Assembly: GCA_013288805.1 (NCBI GenBank)
Contig: JABDBE010000016.1
Location: 1 to 54,372 of the forward strand
Length of the DNA: 54,372 nucleotides
Reading direction: 5' to 3'
From: Acidobacteriota bacterium
GTDB lineage: Bacteria > Acidobacteriota > Terriglobia > Terriglobales > Acidobacteriaceae
Notes under the pieces: model-generated
Databases searched by the model: none
Told to the model about the DNA's origin: nothing
What the model saw: the letters and a program-made list of their open reading frames with translations, nothing else
Made by a program: the position numbers and the translations under genes
In this document: positions 17,011 to 26,598 of the stretch, piece by piece
How positions within the stretch are numbered: the stretch's first letter is position 1
How the letters are laid out: each line of letters begins with the position of its first letter

Positions 17011-18213
17011 TTACTTCACGATCTTCCACACCGTCCCATAACCAATGGTCCCGCCGTTTTGGGCGGTGCCGAACAGAGTGCCTTTTGCATTCAGGACTAG
17101 GCCCGAGTACACGTATTTTCCATCCGTCCCATCGAAGCTATGCAAAAGGGTAAACTTGCCACTCTCGCTCACTTTGTAAACCGTTCCAACGTTGGACGCG
17201 CCGCCTGTCTCGGTAGTGCCGTACACATTGCCCTCCGCGTCCACAATCACACCTGCCAGGGGATATTCGCCATCCGACGTTCCGCCGGCGAAGCTGTGCA
17301 ACACTTTCTCCTTGCCGTATTTGCTGACTTTCCATACGGTTCCCAGAGTGTGGGCACCGCAGGAGGAAGTTGTGCCATAGAAATTGCCTGCCGCGTCCAT
17401 GAAAGGCGCTCCCAGTACATTGCATCCGTCGGTCGTTCCACCAGTGAAGCTGTGCAGGATGGTCAATTTGCCGGTCTTACTCAGTTTGTACAAAATCCCA
17501 CCGTCAGCACTCCCGCCCTCTTCGGTCACGCCGTAGAGGTTGTCTTCCGCATCCATCAGCAAACTGGTGTAGGTGGGATATTTCCCGTCCGTCGTGCTGC
17601 CCGTGAAGGTATGCAGAATCGTCTCTTTGCCGTGAGGACCTATTTTGAAAATCACTCCGTCGTTGGAAGAGCCGCCCTGCGAAGTCGTGCCGTAGAGGTT
17701 ACCCGCTTTATCCCGCAGCAAACCTCCAACGGGATCCACTCCGTCCGTACCTCCGGTGAAGTTATGCAGCACCGTCTCGGTACCGCTAGAGTCTACTTTG
17801 AACACCACACCGGCGCCGGCAGATCCACCCTGGGTCGTGGTTCCATAAAGATTGCCGGCGCTGTCCCGGACCAAGGCTGAAATAGGAAATGCTCCATCGG
17901 CCCCACCTGTAAAGCTGTACAGCACGGTTTCGGTGCCGTCAGGGGCGACCTTAAACACTCCCCCCGAAAAAGATGCGCCGCCGCCATAGCCAAAGGTGCT
18001 GTAGAGATTGCCCGCGGCGTCGCGGATCAAACTTGCGTAGGGATCGCCGCCGTCCGAGGATCCCCCGAAGTTGTAAAGCACGTGGAGAGTCTGCGCTTGC
18101 GCGGAATAGTTTGTAAGCAGTCCGACGCCGAGGGCGAGAATAGACATCAGTATGGCTTTTGCGAACACCGAACCAGTCTTCCCAGGAAGTTGTTGTTGCA
18201 CCGGATTTCCCAT
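17011..18213 (-). CDS. Secreted GloVer tandem-repeat protein
   Basis: 400 aa from an ATG at 18213 with AAGGA upstream; an in-frame ATG further out would add 15 residues. The N-terminus is positively charged, then hydrophobic (AILMSILALGVGLLTNYSAQA), consistent with a signal peptide. It is followed by seven repeats of about 45-50 residues of the form VLHSFTGGxxDGxxPxxGLxxDxAGNLYGTTxxGG. These match the GloVer (Gloeobacter/Verrucomicrobia) repeat family, thought to form a beta-propeller. No C-terminal anchor is visible. It begins after the tRNA cluster and has no obvious partner gene. Substrate and role are unknown for the family; extracellular or periplasmic location is inferred. Confidence 0.85.
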   Translation of the reverse strand: MGNPVQQQLPGKTGSVFAKAILMSILALGVGLLTNYSAQAQTLHVLYNFGGSSDGGDPYASLIRDAAGNLYSTFGYGGGASFSGGVFKVAPDGTETVLYSFTGGADGAFPISALVRDSAGNLYGTTTQGGSAGAGVVFKVDSSGTETVLHNFTGGTDGVDPVGGLLRDKAGNLYGTTSQGGSSNDGVIFKIGPHGKETILHTFTGSTTDGKYPTYTSLLMDAEDNLYGVTEEGGSADGGILYKLSKTGKLTILHSFTGGTTDGCNVLGAPFMDAAGNFYGTTSSCGAHTLGTVWKVSKYGKEKVLHSFAGGTSDGEYPLAGVIVDAEGNVYGTTETGGASNVGTVYKVSESGKFTLLHSFDGTDGKYVYSGLVLNAKGTLFGTAQNGGTIGYGTVWKIVK

Positions 18214-18385
18214 TGGTAGAGTCCTTGACGGAGATTTGCAGCACGGCATTTCTAGCATGAAATCGCCGCCGAGTCACCAACCTGCTCGAATTTGTGAAAG
18301 ATTTTCCGGGATAACTGGGTGAAATCGCAGAAGCCGTGCTGTTGCCGTCGAAGCTCCAGTTTCCCGCCGCGGCTCCGTGCTGTTG

Positions 18386-19048
18386 CTAATTGTTCATGAC
18401 GTACAACAAAAAGTACGGATGGCTCCCGCTGTAGCCGGCCGGAATCTGCGAGCCAACCGTCAACCGGGTTTGGTCGCCACTCTCGTACCAGCCTGTAAGG
18501 CTCGTGATCGGATATTGCGAGTTGGCGGCGCCTACCGCCGCGTTGTTCGAGTTCTCCCCGAAATACATTACGAAGTAGTAGTCCGACAAGGGCGACGGCG
18601 TCAGCGCTATCGGATCCAACCGAATGACGCAGGGATTGCTTGTGCTTATTGGCTGCGTTGGACAGACTTTCTTGTTGGTCAGAGAAATGATCGGGTCGGA
18701 AACGCCTTTCAGCTTCACCGGTGTCACCGCCGTGATTTTGGTGTTTCCCCGCTTCGTAGTGTAAAGCACCATGTTCCCCAAGTCTGCCTCGGTCCCTGCC
18801 GTGAAGCCGATGTACAAGACTGTGGTCTTGACGGTGGAAACAGCCGGGAAGATAAAGGCGCCCGCGATCAAGTTCAGCGCCGAATAGTTTTCCCATTGAC
18901 TCGAGGTCGAAACCGGGCCACCAACTCCAGCTACTAAATTAATAGGAGCGGTGGCAGGACGTTGTTGGGCAACGGTAATACTGCCAAGACTCGCGAAAGT
19001 AATCACGAACATCAGCAGCATTGGTATTGTGAGCTTGCGATTTTTCAT
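18386..19048 (-). CDS. Exported protein of unknown function
   Basis: 220 aa with an excellent ribosome-binding site (GGAGGGATATCT before ATG) and a clear signal peptide (MKNRKLTIPMLLMFVITFAS, cleavage near VAQQ). The mature part has alternating hydrophobic residues and many Thr/Ser/Gly, suggesting a beta-rich fold, and two cysteines (about 115 and 124) that could form a disulphide. It ends YFLLYVMNN. I do not recognise the family. It lies upstream of the GloVer gene on the same strand with a 172-nt gap. Confidence 0.7.
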   Translation of the reverse strand: MKNRKLTIPMLLMFVITFASLGSITVAQQRPATAPINLVAGVGGPVSTSSQWENYSALNLIAGAFIFPAVSTVKTTVLYIGFTAGTEADLGNMVLYTTKRGNTKITAVTPVKLKGVSDPIISLTNKKVCPTQPISTSNPCVIRLDPIALTPSPLSDYYFVMYFGENSNNAAVGAANSQYPITSLTGWYESGDQTRLTVGSQIPAGYSGSHPYFLLYVMNN

Positions 19049-19237
19049 AGATATCCCTCCTGGTGGAATCCGGGGCCGTCCAGCCCCGAATTACTTTAGC
19101 CCAAAATTGCAGAAAGAGGCCGCAAATTACGCTCCTTTTCCAGGTGGGATCCCAAGGGTGAGCCGAACTTGAGCGCAGAAAATTACAGTTTTCAGTAGCA
19201 GTGAGATCTACCCCGTTCGACCATCCATCACCGTGAG

Positions 19238-19624
19238 CTAATCCGTCTTCGTGTCCGAACCAAACCTCAGAACGTGCCCGTCCGGATCCTCTATTTTCAT
19301 CTCATACGCCCACGGATAATTGGTTGGCTGCTCCCGAAACTTCACACCTTTTTCGCGGTACTCCGCGAATAGGGGTTCGATGTCTTCGACGCCAATCCAG
19401 AGCCACGTCCCAGGGTGCCCTTGCTCACCCTGACTCAACATAATTGTCTGGCGGTCCCGCGAAACGGACGCAAAAGTCGATTCACCCTCCCCGCCCCAAT
19501 CCACTTTGAAGCCGAGCACATCCACGTAGAAGCGGATGCTGGCTGCAAGACTGTTAACTCGCAGAATCGGAATCACGCACTCAAAGCCGACCTTCGCCGC
19601 ACTGCTCGACTGGCTGTTGGACAT
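19238..19624 (-). CDS. VOC (glyoxalase/bleomycin-resistance) fold protein
   Basis: 128 aa. The fold pattern is clear: an initial strand (FECVIPILRVNSLAASIRFY) with the helix that follows, VDVLGFKVDW, and a terminal EDPDGHVLRFGSD, where the E and H/R positions match the metal- or ligand-binding edge of VOC domains. The His of the first strand seen in glyoxalase I is replaced here, so glyoxalase activity is not supported. The bleomycin-resistance-like subgroup is more likely; the substrate is unknown. Stand-alone gene, convergent with nothing nearby. Confidence 0.85.
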   Translation of the reverse strand: MSNSQSSSAAKVGFECVIPILRVNSLAASIRFYVDVLGFKVDWGGEGESTFASVSRDRQTIMLSQGEQGHPGTWLWIGVEDIEPLFAEYREKGVKFREQPTNYPWAYEMKIEDPDGHVLRFGSDTKTD

Positions 19625-19688
19625 GAATGGACCTCAAGGTGGGATGCCAGACGTTCTTAAGAAATATCGCCGAACCAACGCCTCAGCT

Positions 19689-22600
19689 TCAGTTCCCGAA
19701 GCTCGACGAAGCCCGCTCCGTCTTCAGTTGCCGCAACAGTAAACGCACCAGCATTCCGTCATAGCGGACGCCGCTTAAACGTTCCAATTCCGCCAAAGCC
19801 TGCCCGCTGCTCTTGGACGAAGCAAAAGAACGTTCGGTTGTCATGTTGACGTAGGCATCGGCGACCGCCAGGATTCGCGCCCACTGAGGGATCTGCTCAC
19901 CTTGAAGGCCGCCCGGATAGCCGGTCCCGTCGAAGGACTCGTGGTGATGCTCAACCGCTTTTTGCAACGAATCGCTGTTCGGCAGGGTCGCAACAATTAC
20001 CCCTCCCACGTGTGCGTGCATTTTTACTAAACAGAACTCCTCGTCGCTGAGCGGACCAGATTTGTTGAGGATTCGTTCCGGCACGAAGATTTTCCCCACG
20101 TCATGTACCCGGGCGGCGTAGGCCAGATCATCGACGTCTTCCGGAGACAATCCCAAAGCCCGGGCCATGAGTTCGCTGTACCGAGCAACCATTTCGCCGT
20201 GCCCCGTGCCGTTCAGTTCACGCGATTCTGCCGCTCGGGCCAGGGCTTCAATCGCGTCCCGCAGAATCTGGACACTGCCCTCCTCATCTCCACCCTCCTC
20301 GTCGCTGAGTTTGCGCAGCGTAGTCAGGAGTTCGTCAAGGTGTTCGGGCCCGGTGTGCTCGCGGTGCAGGAAGCCTTCGATGTGACCAGAGATAAGTTGC
20401 CGTTGTACCGCGCCGTATTCCGTGTCCGCAGATTGGTCGGTAGTGGATACACGATCGCCGCCCGCATGTTTGGAGATATACATCCCCGCGTCCGCGACCC
20501 GAATGATCTCCTCGGCAGTGAAGCCATGCACCGGAAAACTGGCGACTCCAAAGCTGCCGGTTATGAGATGTTCCTGCAGCATGGGGTCCGTCGAAAGCCA
20601 TAGGCGCAAACGTTCAGCCAGAGCCTGGGCCTGCTCCACGCCGGTTTCCGGCATAAGAATAATGAATTCGTCGCCTCCGTAACGCGCTACCACATTCGAC
20701 TGCCGGCATTTCTGTTCCAGCAAACGGCCCACCCGCGCCAGCACCAGATCCCCCTCAAGGTGCCCGAGCGTATCGTTGACATCCTTAAACTTGTCGAGGT
20801 CAATCAGCACCACTGAGAAAGGACGCCCGGAGCGGGAAGCCCGCTTCCACTCCGAACTAAGAGCTTCCCAGAAAAAGCGGCGAGTCTTGATGCCGGTAAG
20901 GCCGTCGGTGATGGCCGTCTGTTGCAGCTTCTGAAATACGAACGAATTGTGCAGCGCCGTGGCCAGCAGGTCGGCCAGCGTATTCATGATCAGCACGTCT
21001 TCCGGCGAAAACGCATCCTCCTGCCGGCTCTCAACATTCAGCACGCCTAGCAGAGTCTCGCCATACGTGATCGGAATGCATAGCACGGATCGCGAATCCG
21101 GCAACACTCCCTGCAGGTTTTCTTCGCCTGTCGTTTGAACCAGCGCGCTCTCTCCGGTGCGCGCCACCCGCCCCAGAATTCCAAATCCCAGCGGAATCCG
21201 CATGCCTAAAGCTTGGGCGGTAACGCCGGCTTCCGCCTTGATTTCGATATCTTTGCGAACGTAGTCAAAGATGCCGATGCCAATATGATCGAAGCGGAAG
21301 GTTTTCTGGATGTGTCCCACAATCTCCAGCAGCATCTGCTCCGCGTCCTCGCTCGAAATGGCAGTCTTCGAAATGCTGTTGAGAAATGCAAATTGGCGTG
21401 ATCGACGTTGCTCCTCGGCGAACAGCCGCGCATTCTCCACCGCCACCGACACTTGCCCAGCCACGGTCTGCATCACTTCTAAATCGCGCTGCTCGAAGAC
21501 ATATTCACGCTCCGCGCTCATGACCGCCATAACCCCAGCAGGTTTGCCGCCCTGTAGAATGGGCGCGCCGCAGAAGCACTTGGAGGGTCGTGCCGGAATG
21601 TAGGTTGCGCCCAGGCGTTCTCGCGCCTTCTCCAGATCAGCTCGAATCAGTAAAGGCTGCGCCGTTCGCAAAATGTACTCGGTCAGACCATTATCGACCT
21701 TCCTCGATCGCTTGGGCAGAACCTGACCTTTTTCCACCTCGAACTCGAAGCGGATATGCTCGCCTTCTTGAAAAGCCACATAAAACTCGCCGGTGTCAAA
21801 GATCTGTCCAAGCTCTTTGTAAACCGTGCGCAGGATCTCTTCCTGATCGAGACGCGAGCTGATGGCCTGGCCAATCTGGGTCAGAAGTTCGTATTCCTTG
21901 GTTCGGCGCTGGGCGTTGTGCATGGTCAGGTAGTTTTCCAGCGTCAGCCCAATCTGCAACGCCAAGCCAATCAGCAGGCGCAGGTTCGACGATCCAAACA
22001 CCCGCCGTTCCGCGTGCGGAAAAATGATCACGCCAAAGTTGCGCTCCCGCGTCTGCAAGCTGACCGCGGTAATGTTACGGATATTTTCTTCCGCCATCAC
22101 CTGGCGAAATTGCTCGAAGCGCGCGCCCGGAAATGCCGGCAGCGGCTCCGACATCTCTGCGAAGTTGTGAAAGGTCACGAATCCGCCGCGGCGGTACGCC
22201 AGTTCGGCAATGTATTCCCCGGCGCCGCTCTTCTCCATCTTGGTAATCAATTCAGGTGAAAATCCGCGTTGCACCGAAGGCAGAATCGTGCGCCACCGTT
22301 CTGAAACGTAGATCATCGCGCGGCCTGTGGGCAAAGGCGCCACCAGCCGCTCCAAAATATTTTGCAGGCTCGGCACCAGATCGTCCGCCGAAAGCAGCCG
22401 CATCGGATCCACGCCCAAGGTAGAGAATGCCAGCGCATTTTCCTGCACCGCGTTGCGCTCGCTCTCGAACAGCACCATCACCATCGCGATGCCCAGCAGC
22501 ATCTGCGGGATTGGTCCCAGGAAATGCCCCGCATCTCCGAACGCGGCGAACGGGTTTTGCAGTCCCCTGAAAATCATCAACACAGCCCACAACGCCAGCG

Positions 22601-23102
22601 AAATCGCCAGGAACGTAAAGGCCAGCGAATTTTTTTGATGCGCGTAACGATAGAAATAAAAAGAGCAATACAGCAGCACTACGCCTAGACCAACCTCCAA
22701 TCGCAGATGCGAATTGGCAACCGCCTCCGCCGGACGAAATACACCTCCCACAAACTGCAGCTTCAAATTCCACAATGCCAATGCAATGCCGCCTAGGCCC
22801 ACGGCCACGTCGTACCATCGCAGCTTGAATTTCTGCCGCTTCATCAGCCGCGTGGAGATGAAGATGCAAAGCGCCATCGCGATCAACAACAGGGAACTCA
22901 AGAACGAAATCAACGCCGACGGTCGATGCACCGCCCCCCAGGCATCGAGCGCGTAATGAAGCGTGTACGCGGCCCAGCCCAACTGCCATGCGCGGAAGTA
23001 TTGGTGCCGGCTTTGTTCGTAGAGGTAGGTGAACAACAGGAAGAGCAACAGGGCGACGAGGCCCGGCAGGACAACCACGGCGATGGGGGTAGTGCTATCC
23101 AT
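19689..23102 (-). CDS. Membrane-bound GAF-GGDEF-HD-GYP signalling protein (c-di-GMP metabolism)
   Basis: 1137 aa. Residues 1-220 contain about six or seven membrane helices. Three GAF-like segments follow (about 240-390, 410-560, 575-720), then a GGDEF domain (about 725-890) and a C-terminal HD-GYP domain (about 930-1137). The diguanylate cyclase signature GGDEF at 809-813 is intact. The inhibitory I-site RxxD is RQSN (800-803), so product inhibition may be weak. HD at 1000-1001 and HHExxDGxGYP (about 1053-1063) are intact, so phosphodiesterase activity is plausible too. Both halves look catalytic, making this a likely dual-function enzyme gated by signals sensed by the membrane and GAF parts. 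Single gene divergent from glnS. Confidence 0.92.
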   Translation of the reverse strand: MDSTTPIAVVVLPGLVALLLFLLFTYLYEQSRHQYFRAWQLGWAAYTLHYALDAWGAVHRPSALISFLSSLLLIAMALCIFISTRLMKRQKFKLRWYDVAVGLGGIALALWNLKLQFVGGVFRPAEAVANSHLRLEVGLGVVLLYCSFYFYRYAHQKNSLAFTFLAISLALWAVLMIFRGLQNPFAAFGDAGHFLGPIPQMLLGIAMVMVLFESERNAVQENALAFSTLGVDPMRLLSADDLVPSLQNILERLVAPLPTGRAMIYVSERWRTILPSVQRGFSPELITKMEKSGAGEYIAELAYRRGGFVTFHNFAEMSEPLPAFPGARFEQFRQVMAEENIRNITAVSLQTRERNFGVIIFPHAERRVFGSSNLRLLIGLALQIGLTLENYLTMHNAQRRTKEYELLTQIGQAISSRLDQEEILRTVYKELGQIFDTGEFYVAFQEGEHIRFEFEVEKGQVLPKRSRKVDNGLTEYILRTAQPLLIRADLEKARERLGATYIPARPSKCFCGAPILQGGKPAGVMAVMSAEREYVFEQRDLEVMQTVAGQVSVAVENARLFAEEQRRSRQFAFLNSISKTAISSEDAEQMLLEIVGHIQKTFRFDHIGIGIFDYVRKDIEIKAEAGVTAQALGMRIPLGFGILGRVARTGESALVQTTGEENLQGVLPDSRSVLCIPITYGETLLGVLNVESRQEDAFSPEDVLIMNTLADLLATALHNSFVFQKLQQTAITDGLTGIKTRRFFWEALSSEWKRASRSGRPFSVVLIDLDKFKDVNDTLGHLEGDLVLARVGRLLEQKCRQSNVVARYGGDEFIILMPETGVEQAQALAERLRLWLSTDPMLQEHLITGSFGVASFPVHGFTAEEIIRVADAGMYISKHAGGDRVSTTDQSADTEYGAVQRQLISGHIEGFLHREHTGPEHLDELLTTLRKLSDEEGGDEEGSVQILRDAIEALARAAESRELNGTGHGEMVARYSELMARALGLSPEDVDDLAYAARVHDVGKIFVPERILNKSGPLSDEEFCLVKMHAHVGGVIVATLPNSDSLQKAVEHHHESFDGTGYPGGLQGEQIPQWARILAVADAYVNMTTERSFASSKSSGQALAELERLSGVRYDGMLVRLLLRQLKTERASSSFGN

Positions 23103-23420
23103 ACTCTTGGGAACAGTTCTCTGCCGCTCCCCTGATCCGCTTTAAATAATGGAAATCTGCGACCCCAATATTTTCATACCCTCCCATACAAAACAATAGT
23201 CTTTAGATGAGAACCGCCGGTGCGCAGTCACCTGGAAGTAACCACCCCCGGTTACCATCGATACTTGACCCGCAACCTCGCGCCACCCACGACTCCGTAC
23301 ACCCACCGCCCAGATGAGTTATAGTGTTATTTCCACATGAGATTCTGGCCCTCGCAGGGCCATCTCCGGGCGTCTAGGCGGCGAATATCAAACACCCACG
23401 CCACGCCCTGAAAAACCGTT
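23103..23420. other. 318-nt divergent intergenic region (signalling gene / glnS)
   Basis: Promoters for both flanking genes must lie here. I see no small gene, no strong palindrome and no T-box-like leader. The stretch before glnS lacks a good Shine-Dalgarno sequence. Confidence 0.5.
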
Positions 23421-25151
23421 ATGAACACCTCGAATCCCGAGACCGAAACTGCCGCTGCTCCGTCCCCCGAGTCTCGTCCTTCGAACTTCCTGCGCGACGC
23501 TGTTCTCGAGGACCTCAAAACCAACAAATTCGGCGGCCGCGTGCAAACCCGTTTCCCTCCCGAGCCTAACGGATATCTCCACATCGGCCATGCCAAAGCT
23601 ATCTGCCTCGACTTCGGCCTCGCTGCCGAATTCGGCGGCCACACCAATCTCCGCTTCGACGACACCAATCCCGAGAAAGAAGAAACCGAGTACGTCGACT
23701 CCATCATGCAGGATGTCAAGTGGCTCGGCTTTGAGTGGAGCGGCCTTTTCTATGCCTCGGATTATTTCGATCAGCTCTACGCCTGGGCCGTGCAACTCAT
23801 CAAAGCCGGAAAGGCTTATGTCGACGATCTCAGCGCCGACCAGATCCGCAAATACCGCGGCACCCTGACCGAACCCGGCAAGGACAGCCCGTTCCGCAAT
23901 CGTTCCATCGAAGAAAACCTCGATCTCTTCGAACGCATGCGCGCCGGCGAATTTCCCGACGGCGCCCGCGTCCTCCGCGCCAAAATCGACATGGCCTCGC
24001 CCAATTTCAATCTGCGCGATCCCGTCATGTACCGCATCCTCCACGCCGACCACCACCGCACCGGCAGCAAGTGGTGCATCTATCCCCTTTATGATTTTGC
24101 GCACGGGCAGTCAGACTCGATCGAAAAGGTCACGCATTCGATGTGTACCCTCGAATTCGAAGACCATCGTCCGCTCTACAACTGGTTTATCAAGGAGCTG
24201 GGCATTTTCCCGTCGCAGCAGTACGAATTCGACCGGCTTAACCTGACCTACACTCTGCTCAGCAAGCGCAAGCTGCTTCAGCTCGTACGCGATGGCCGCG
24301 TCAACGGCTGGGACGATCCCCGCATGCCCACGCTTTCCGGCCTTCGCCGCCGCGGCTACACGCCCGAGGCCATCCGCAATTTCTGCGGAGCCGTCGGCGT
24401 GTCAAAGACTACCGGATCGATCGAACTCGCCATGCTCGAGCACTTCGTTCGCGAAGATCTGAACAAACGCGCTCCCCGCGCCATGGCTGTCCTCCGCCCG
24501 CTGAAAGTAGTGATCGACAATTATCCGGAGATCCAAACCGAAGAAATGGAAGCGGTCAACAACCCCGAAGATCCCAGCGCGGGCACGCGAAAAGTGCCAT
24601 TCTCCCGCGTGCTCTACATCGAGCAGGATGATTTCCGCGAGATCCCCCCGCCGAAGTATTTTCGCCTGTCTCCGGGACGCGAAGTCCGCTTGCGCTACGG
24701 CTACTTCGTTACATGTAAGAGTGTAGTAAAAGATGCCAAAGGCGAAGTGATCGAAGTGCATTGCACCTACGATCCCGCAACCCGAGGCGGCAACAATCCT
24801 CCCGATGGACGCAAAGTAAAATCCACCATCCACTGGGTCTCAGCCGCCCACGCCGTGGATGCCGAAGTACGCCTTTACGAAAACCTCTTCACCAAAGAAG
24901 ATCCCAATCACACCGAAGAGGGCCAGGATTTCACCGTCAACCTCAATCCAAACTCTCTCGAAGTGCTCGCCTGTTGCAAGGTCGAACCGTCCCTCGCCAG
25001 CCCCGCACCGGGCAGTCGCTATCAGTTCGAGCGCCTGGGATATTTCTGTGTCGATCACGACTCCGCTCCCGGCAAGCCCGTCTTCAACCGCACAGTAGCG
25101 CTAAAAGACACCTGGGCCAAAGTCGAAAAGAAAACCGAAAAGAATAAGTAA
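23421..25151 (+). CDS. glnS: Glutaminyl-tRNA synthetase
   Basis: Class I aminoacyl-tRNA synthetase charging tRNA-Gln (576 aa, normal). The ATP-binding HIGH motif is at 54-57 within [16 protein letters not shown], and the KMSKS equivalent is LLSKRK at 279-284. GlnRS-type residues follow ([17 protein letters not shown]), and the C-terminal beta-barrel anticodon domain ends EKKTEKNK. Having GlnRS means Gln-tRNA can be made directly; whether GatCAB is also present cannot be seen here. Start at the first ATG; an acidic, proline-rich N-terminal tail of about 20 residues precedes the conserved part. Confidence 0.97.
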   Translation: MNTSNPETETAAAPSPESRPSNFLRDAVLEDLKTNKFGGRVQTRFPPEPNGYLHIGHAKAICLDFGLAAEFGGHTNLRFDDTNPEKEETEYVDSIMQDVKWLGFEWSGLFYASDYFDQLYAWAVQLIKAGKAYVDDLSADQIRKYRGTLTEPGKDSPFRNRSIEENLDLFERMRAGEFPDGARVLRAKIDMASPNFNLRDPVMYRILHADHHRTGSKWCIYPLYDFAHGQSDSIEKVTHSMCTLEFEDHRPLYNWFIKELGIFPSQQYEFDRLNLTYTLLSKRKLLQLVRDGRVNGWDDPRMPTLSGLRRRGYTPEAIRNFCGAVGVSKTTGSIELAMLEHFVREDLNKRAPRAMAVLRPLKVVIDNYPEIQTEEMEAVNNPEDPSAGTRKVPFSRVLYIEQDDFREIPPPKYFRLSPGREVRLRYGYFVTCKSVVKDAKGEVIEVHCTYDPATRGGNNPPDGRKVKSTIHWVSAAHAVDAEVRLYENLFTKEDPNHTEEGQDFTVNLNPNSLEVLACCKVEPSLASPAPGSRYQFERLGYFCVDHDSAPGKPVFNRTVALKDTWAKVEKKTEKNK

Positions 25152-25205
25152 CTCGTAGGGCAGGCGCTCCCACCAAACCCTGTCATCCGGGGCCCGCCAA
25201 AACCC

Positions 25206-25272
25206 TGTCATCCTGAGCGCAGTAACTGGTTCGCGAGAGCGAACCAGTTACGAAGTCGAAGGACCCCGCGGT
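25206..25272. repeat. Intergenic repeat with 13-bp hairpin after glnS
   Basis: TGTCATCCTGAGCGCA element whose core is a perfect 13-bp hairpin (25222-25234 with 25239-25251, loop GAGA). The outer ends CCTGAG... and ...GAAGGACC are like the copies at 14211 and 11411. A shorter TGTCATCC half-copy starts at 25181. No T-run, so termination is doubtful. Confidence 0.65.
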
Positions 25273-25325
25273 CGCCAATCGTGATCTAACTATCTCAAGG
25301 CATTCTCACAACCCAAGGCCCAGAA

Positions 25326-25847
25326 TCAAGGTGCATAACGAGTAAAGACAAGGTCGGTCGCTTTGGCCTTCTCATGGCAGGGGAAGCAGGGTTTCATGAA
25401 AGCCGCATCGGCAGGTTTGCCGTCCTGGAAGTGGCCGAACCCCCAGCCTCCGGTTGCGGCGTACTTGGTTGAGTCCTTGACCATAAACTGAATGTTCGTC
25501 GGGGCCCCGGGAACGAAAGATTGGACTTGTCCAAAGATTTTGTTGTTTTCATCGGATGGAACGTTCTGGTAATGCAAAGCGGCAATGATCGTGCCGTCCG
25601 GGTACGGAAGCTTGCCGTCCCGGAAGGCGTTGAAGGCTATATCGTTGCCCAAGACAGCGCCTAAACTGTTGAGCTTGCCTGCTTCATGGGCCGAGGAGAT
25701 CCACTTCCAGCCGCGGTACCCCTGAGGAATTTCGGTGACGTAGGGAGCGGCGGATTGCCCGTTCGCGTGTCCTGGTACGGGGGCGATGAGGGCGGCAAGG
25801 CCAGCTATGGTTGCAACTGCAACCAGGAAGAATTTGCAATGTTTCAT
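25326..25847 (-). CDS. Cytochrome P460-family exported haem protein
   Basis: 173 aa from ATG at 25847, which has GAGGGA upstream (a TTG five codons earlier is less likely). Signal peptide KHCKFFLVAVATIAGLAALI, cleaved after PGHA. The mature part matches the cytochrome P460 fold: RGWKWISSAHE near the start, a conserved FRDGKLPYPDGTIIAALHYQ strand region, FMVKDSTKYAATGGWGFGHF and the C-terminal haem-attachment motif CFPCH. Family members are periplasmic c-type haem proteins, some oxidising hydroxylamine; that needs a lysine-haem crosslink I cannot establish here. It is followed by a metallothionein-like gene upstream on the same strand. Confidence 0.88.
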   Translation of the reverse strand: MKHCKFFLVAVATIAGLAALIAPVPGHANGQSAAPYVTEIPQGYRGWKWISSAHEAGKLNSLGAVLGNDIAFNAFRDGKLPYPDGTIIAALHYQNVPSDENNKIFGQVQSFVPGAPTNIQFMVKDSTKYAATGGWGFGHFQDGKPADAAFMKPCFPCHEKAKATDLVFTRYAP

Positions 25848-25937
25848 AGGGGTCCCTCGCAATGTATTTGGGTGAACTGAAATGTGCAGTCCAAAAAACC
25901 TGCCCGGCAGATCAAGGGCGAAAACTTTTGGGGTGCT

Positions 25938-26108
25938 CTAGGCTACTTCTTCGATGCTTGTCGAACAGGTCGGGTGACCGCATTCGCAAGCGATCTCCAC
26001 ATCACCTGATCCGGCATCGCTGCAAGAGTCACTACAGTATTTCTTGCCACTTTCCACCACACAGGTGCAAGGAATGTGGGCACAGGTCTTTTCCTCAGGT
26101 GTTGTCAT
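25938..26108 (-). CDS. Metallothionein-like Cys-rich protein
   Basis: 56 aa from ATG at 26108 with a GGAG ribosome-binding site. Nine cysteines are arranged CAHIPCTCVV, KKYCSDSC and ACECGHPTC, with two histidines. This is the pattern of bacterial SmtA/BmtA-type metallothioneins, which bind Zn or Cd in a cluster near a treble-clef core (YCSDSC...C). It has no signal peptide and should be cytoplasmic. A longer frame begins at 26138 but lacks the ribosome-binding site. The neighbouring P460-like gene lies 90 nt downstream on the same strand. Metal specificity cannot be told. Confidence 0.82.
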   Translation of the reverse strand: MTTPEEKTCAHIPCTCVVESGKKYCSDSCSDAGSGDVEIACECGHPTCSTSIEEVA

Positions 26109-26353
26109 AGCTTTTGCTCCATTCAGCGGGAATGACAAAGAACGTTCGCCATTATAGCGCCCGAGAAAGTTAGAAAGTAGCGCGCCGGAACATTGGAAAA
26201 TGATTAGCTGTTGATAGCAGAGCGCATGGCCCGGACTCGGAGGAATCTTATGTATGCACGTGCGGACTCTGTGGATTCGGCTTGGGCGCGAGTGGAGCCT
26301 TGATCACTTTGACTTCGAACGCGACCGGCAACTGTTTCGGAGGAAAGCAGGTC

Positions 26354-26495
26354 GCTGGCCCACCTTTACGTTCTTTGTAAAGCTGGGAACTCACGCCGCC
26401 GACGCCGGGGTTTTCATCTTGATCTCGCCCCACTGATTGATCCGTACCGCACCCTCTTCCCCAAAAGCATAACTCCGATAGCTGCTCCAGGTGAT
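26354..26495. repeat. 142-bp direct repeat, copy A (RAYT 3' end plus REP hairpin)
   Basis: About 94% identical by eye to 28654-28795, in the same orientation and exactly 2300 bp apart. Its left end is a hairpin (CCCACCTTTAC / GTAAAGCTGGG, 26359-26387). The rest codes, on the minus strand, for the C-terminus of a REP-associated tyrosine transposase. The two copies flank the kinase and the 129 aa gene. Confidence 0.9.
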
Positions 26496-26543
26496 GAAGT
26501 GCAGCTCATTGGTCCCGCAATAGCGCCGGGGATGGTTGGACAC
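26391..26543 (-). pseudogene. Internally deleted REP-associated tyrosine transposase (RAYT) remnant
   Basis: A 50-codon frame reads VSNHPRRYCGTNELHFIT and then directly WSSYRSYAFGEEGAVRINQW, ending KMKTPASAA and stop. The first part is the RAYT N-terminus (RRYxGxxxLHFIT, normally followed by FSCYRR). The second part is the RAYT C-terminus (WSSYRxYAxGEEGxVRIN). The roughly 100-150 residues of catalytic core, with its HUH and tyrosine, are missing, so it cannot transpose. The join is in frame. An in-frame stop (TAG) lies two codons before the GLVSN stretch. Confidence 0.7.
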
Positions 26544-26598
26544 AAGTCCAGCCTACTGCCATCCGCAAAGAGAAGCGGTGACATCCGACCTTGTGGTC

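Noticed and set aside
22252-22989. 245-codon minus-strand frame inside the GGDEF/HD-GYP gene
   Set aside because: Out-of-phase shadow within the membrane region of the larger gene.
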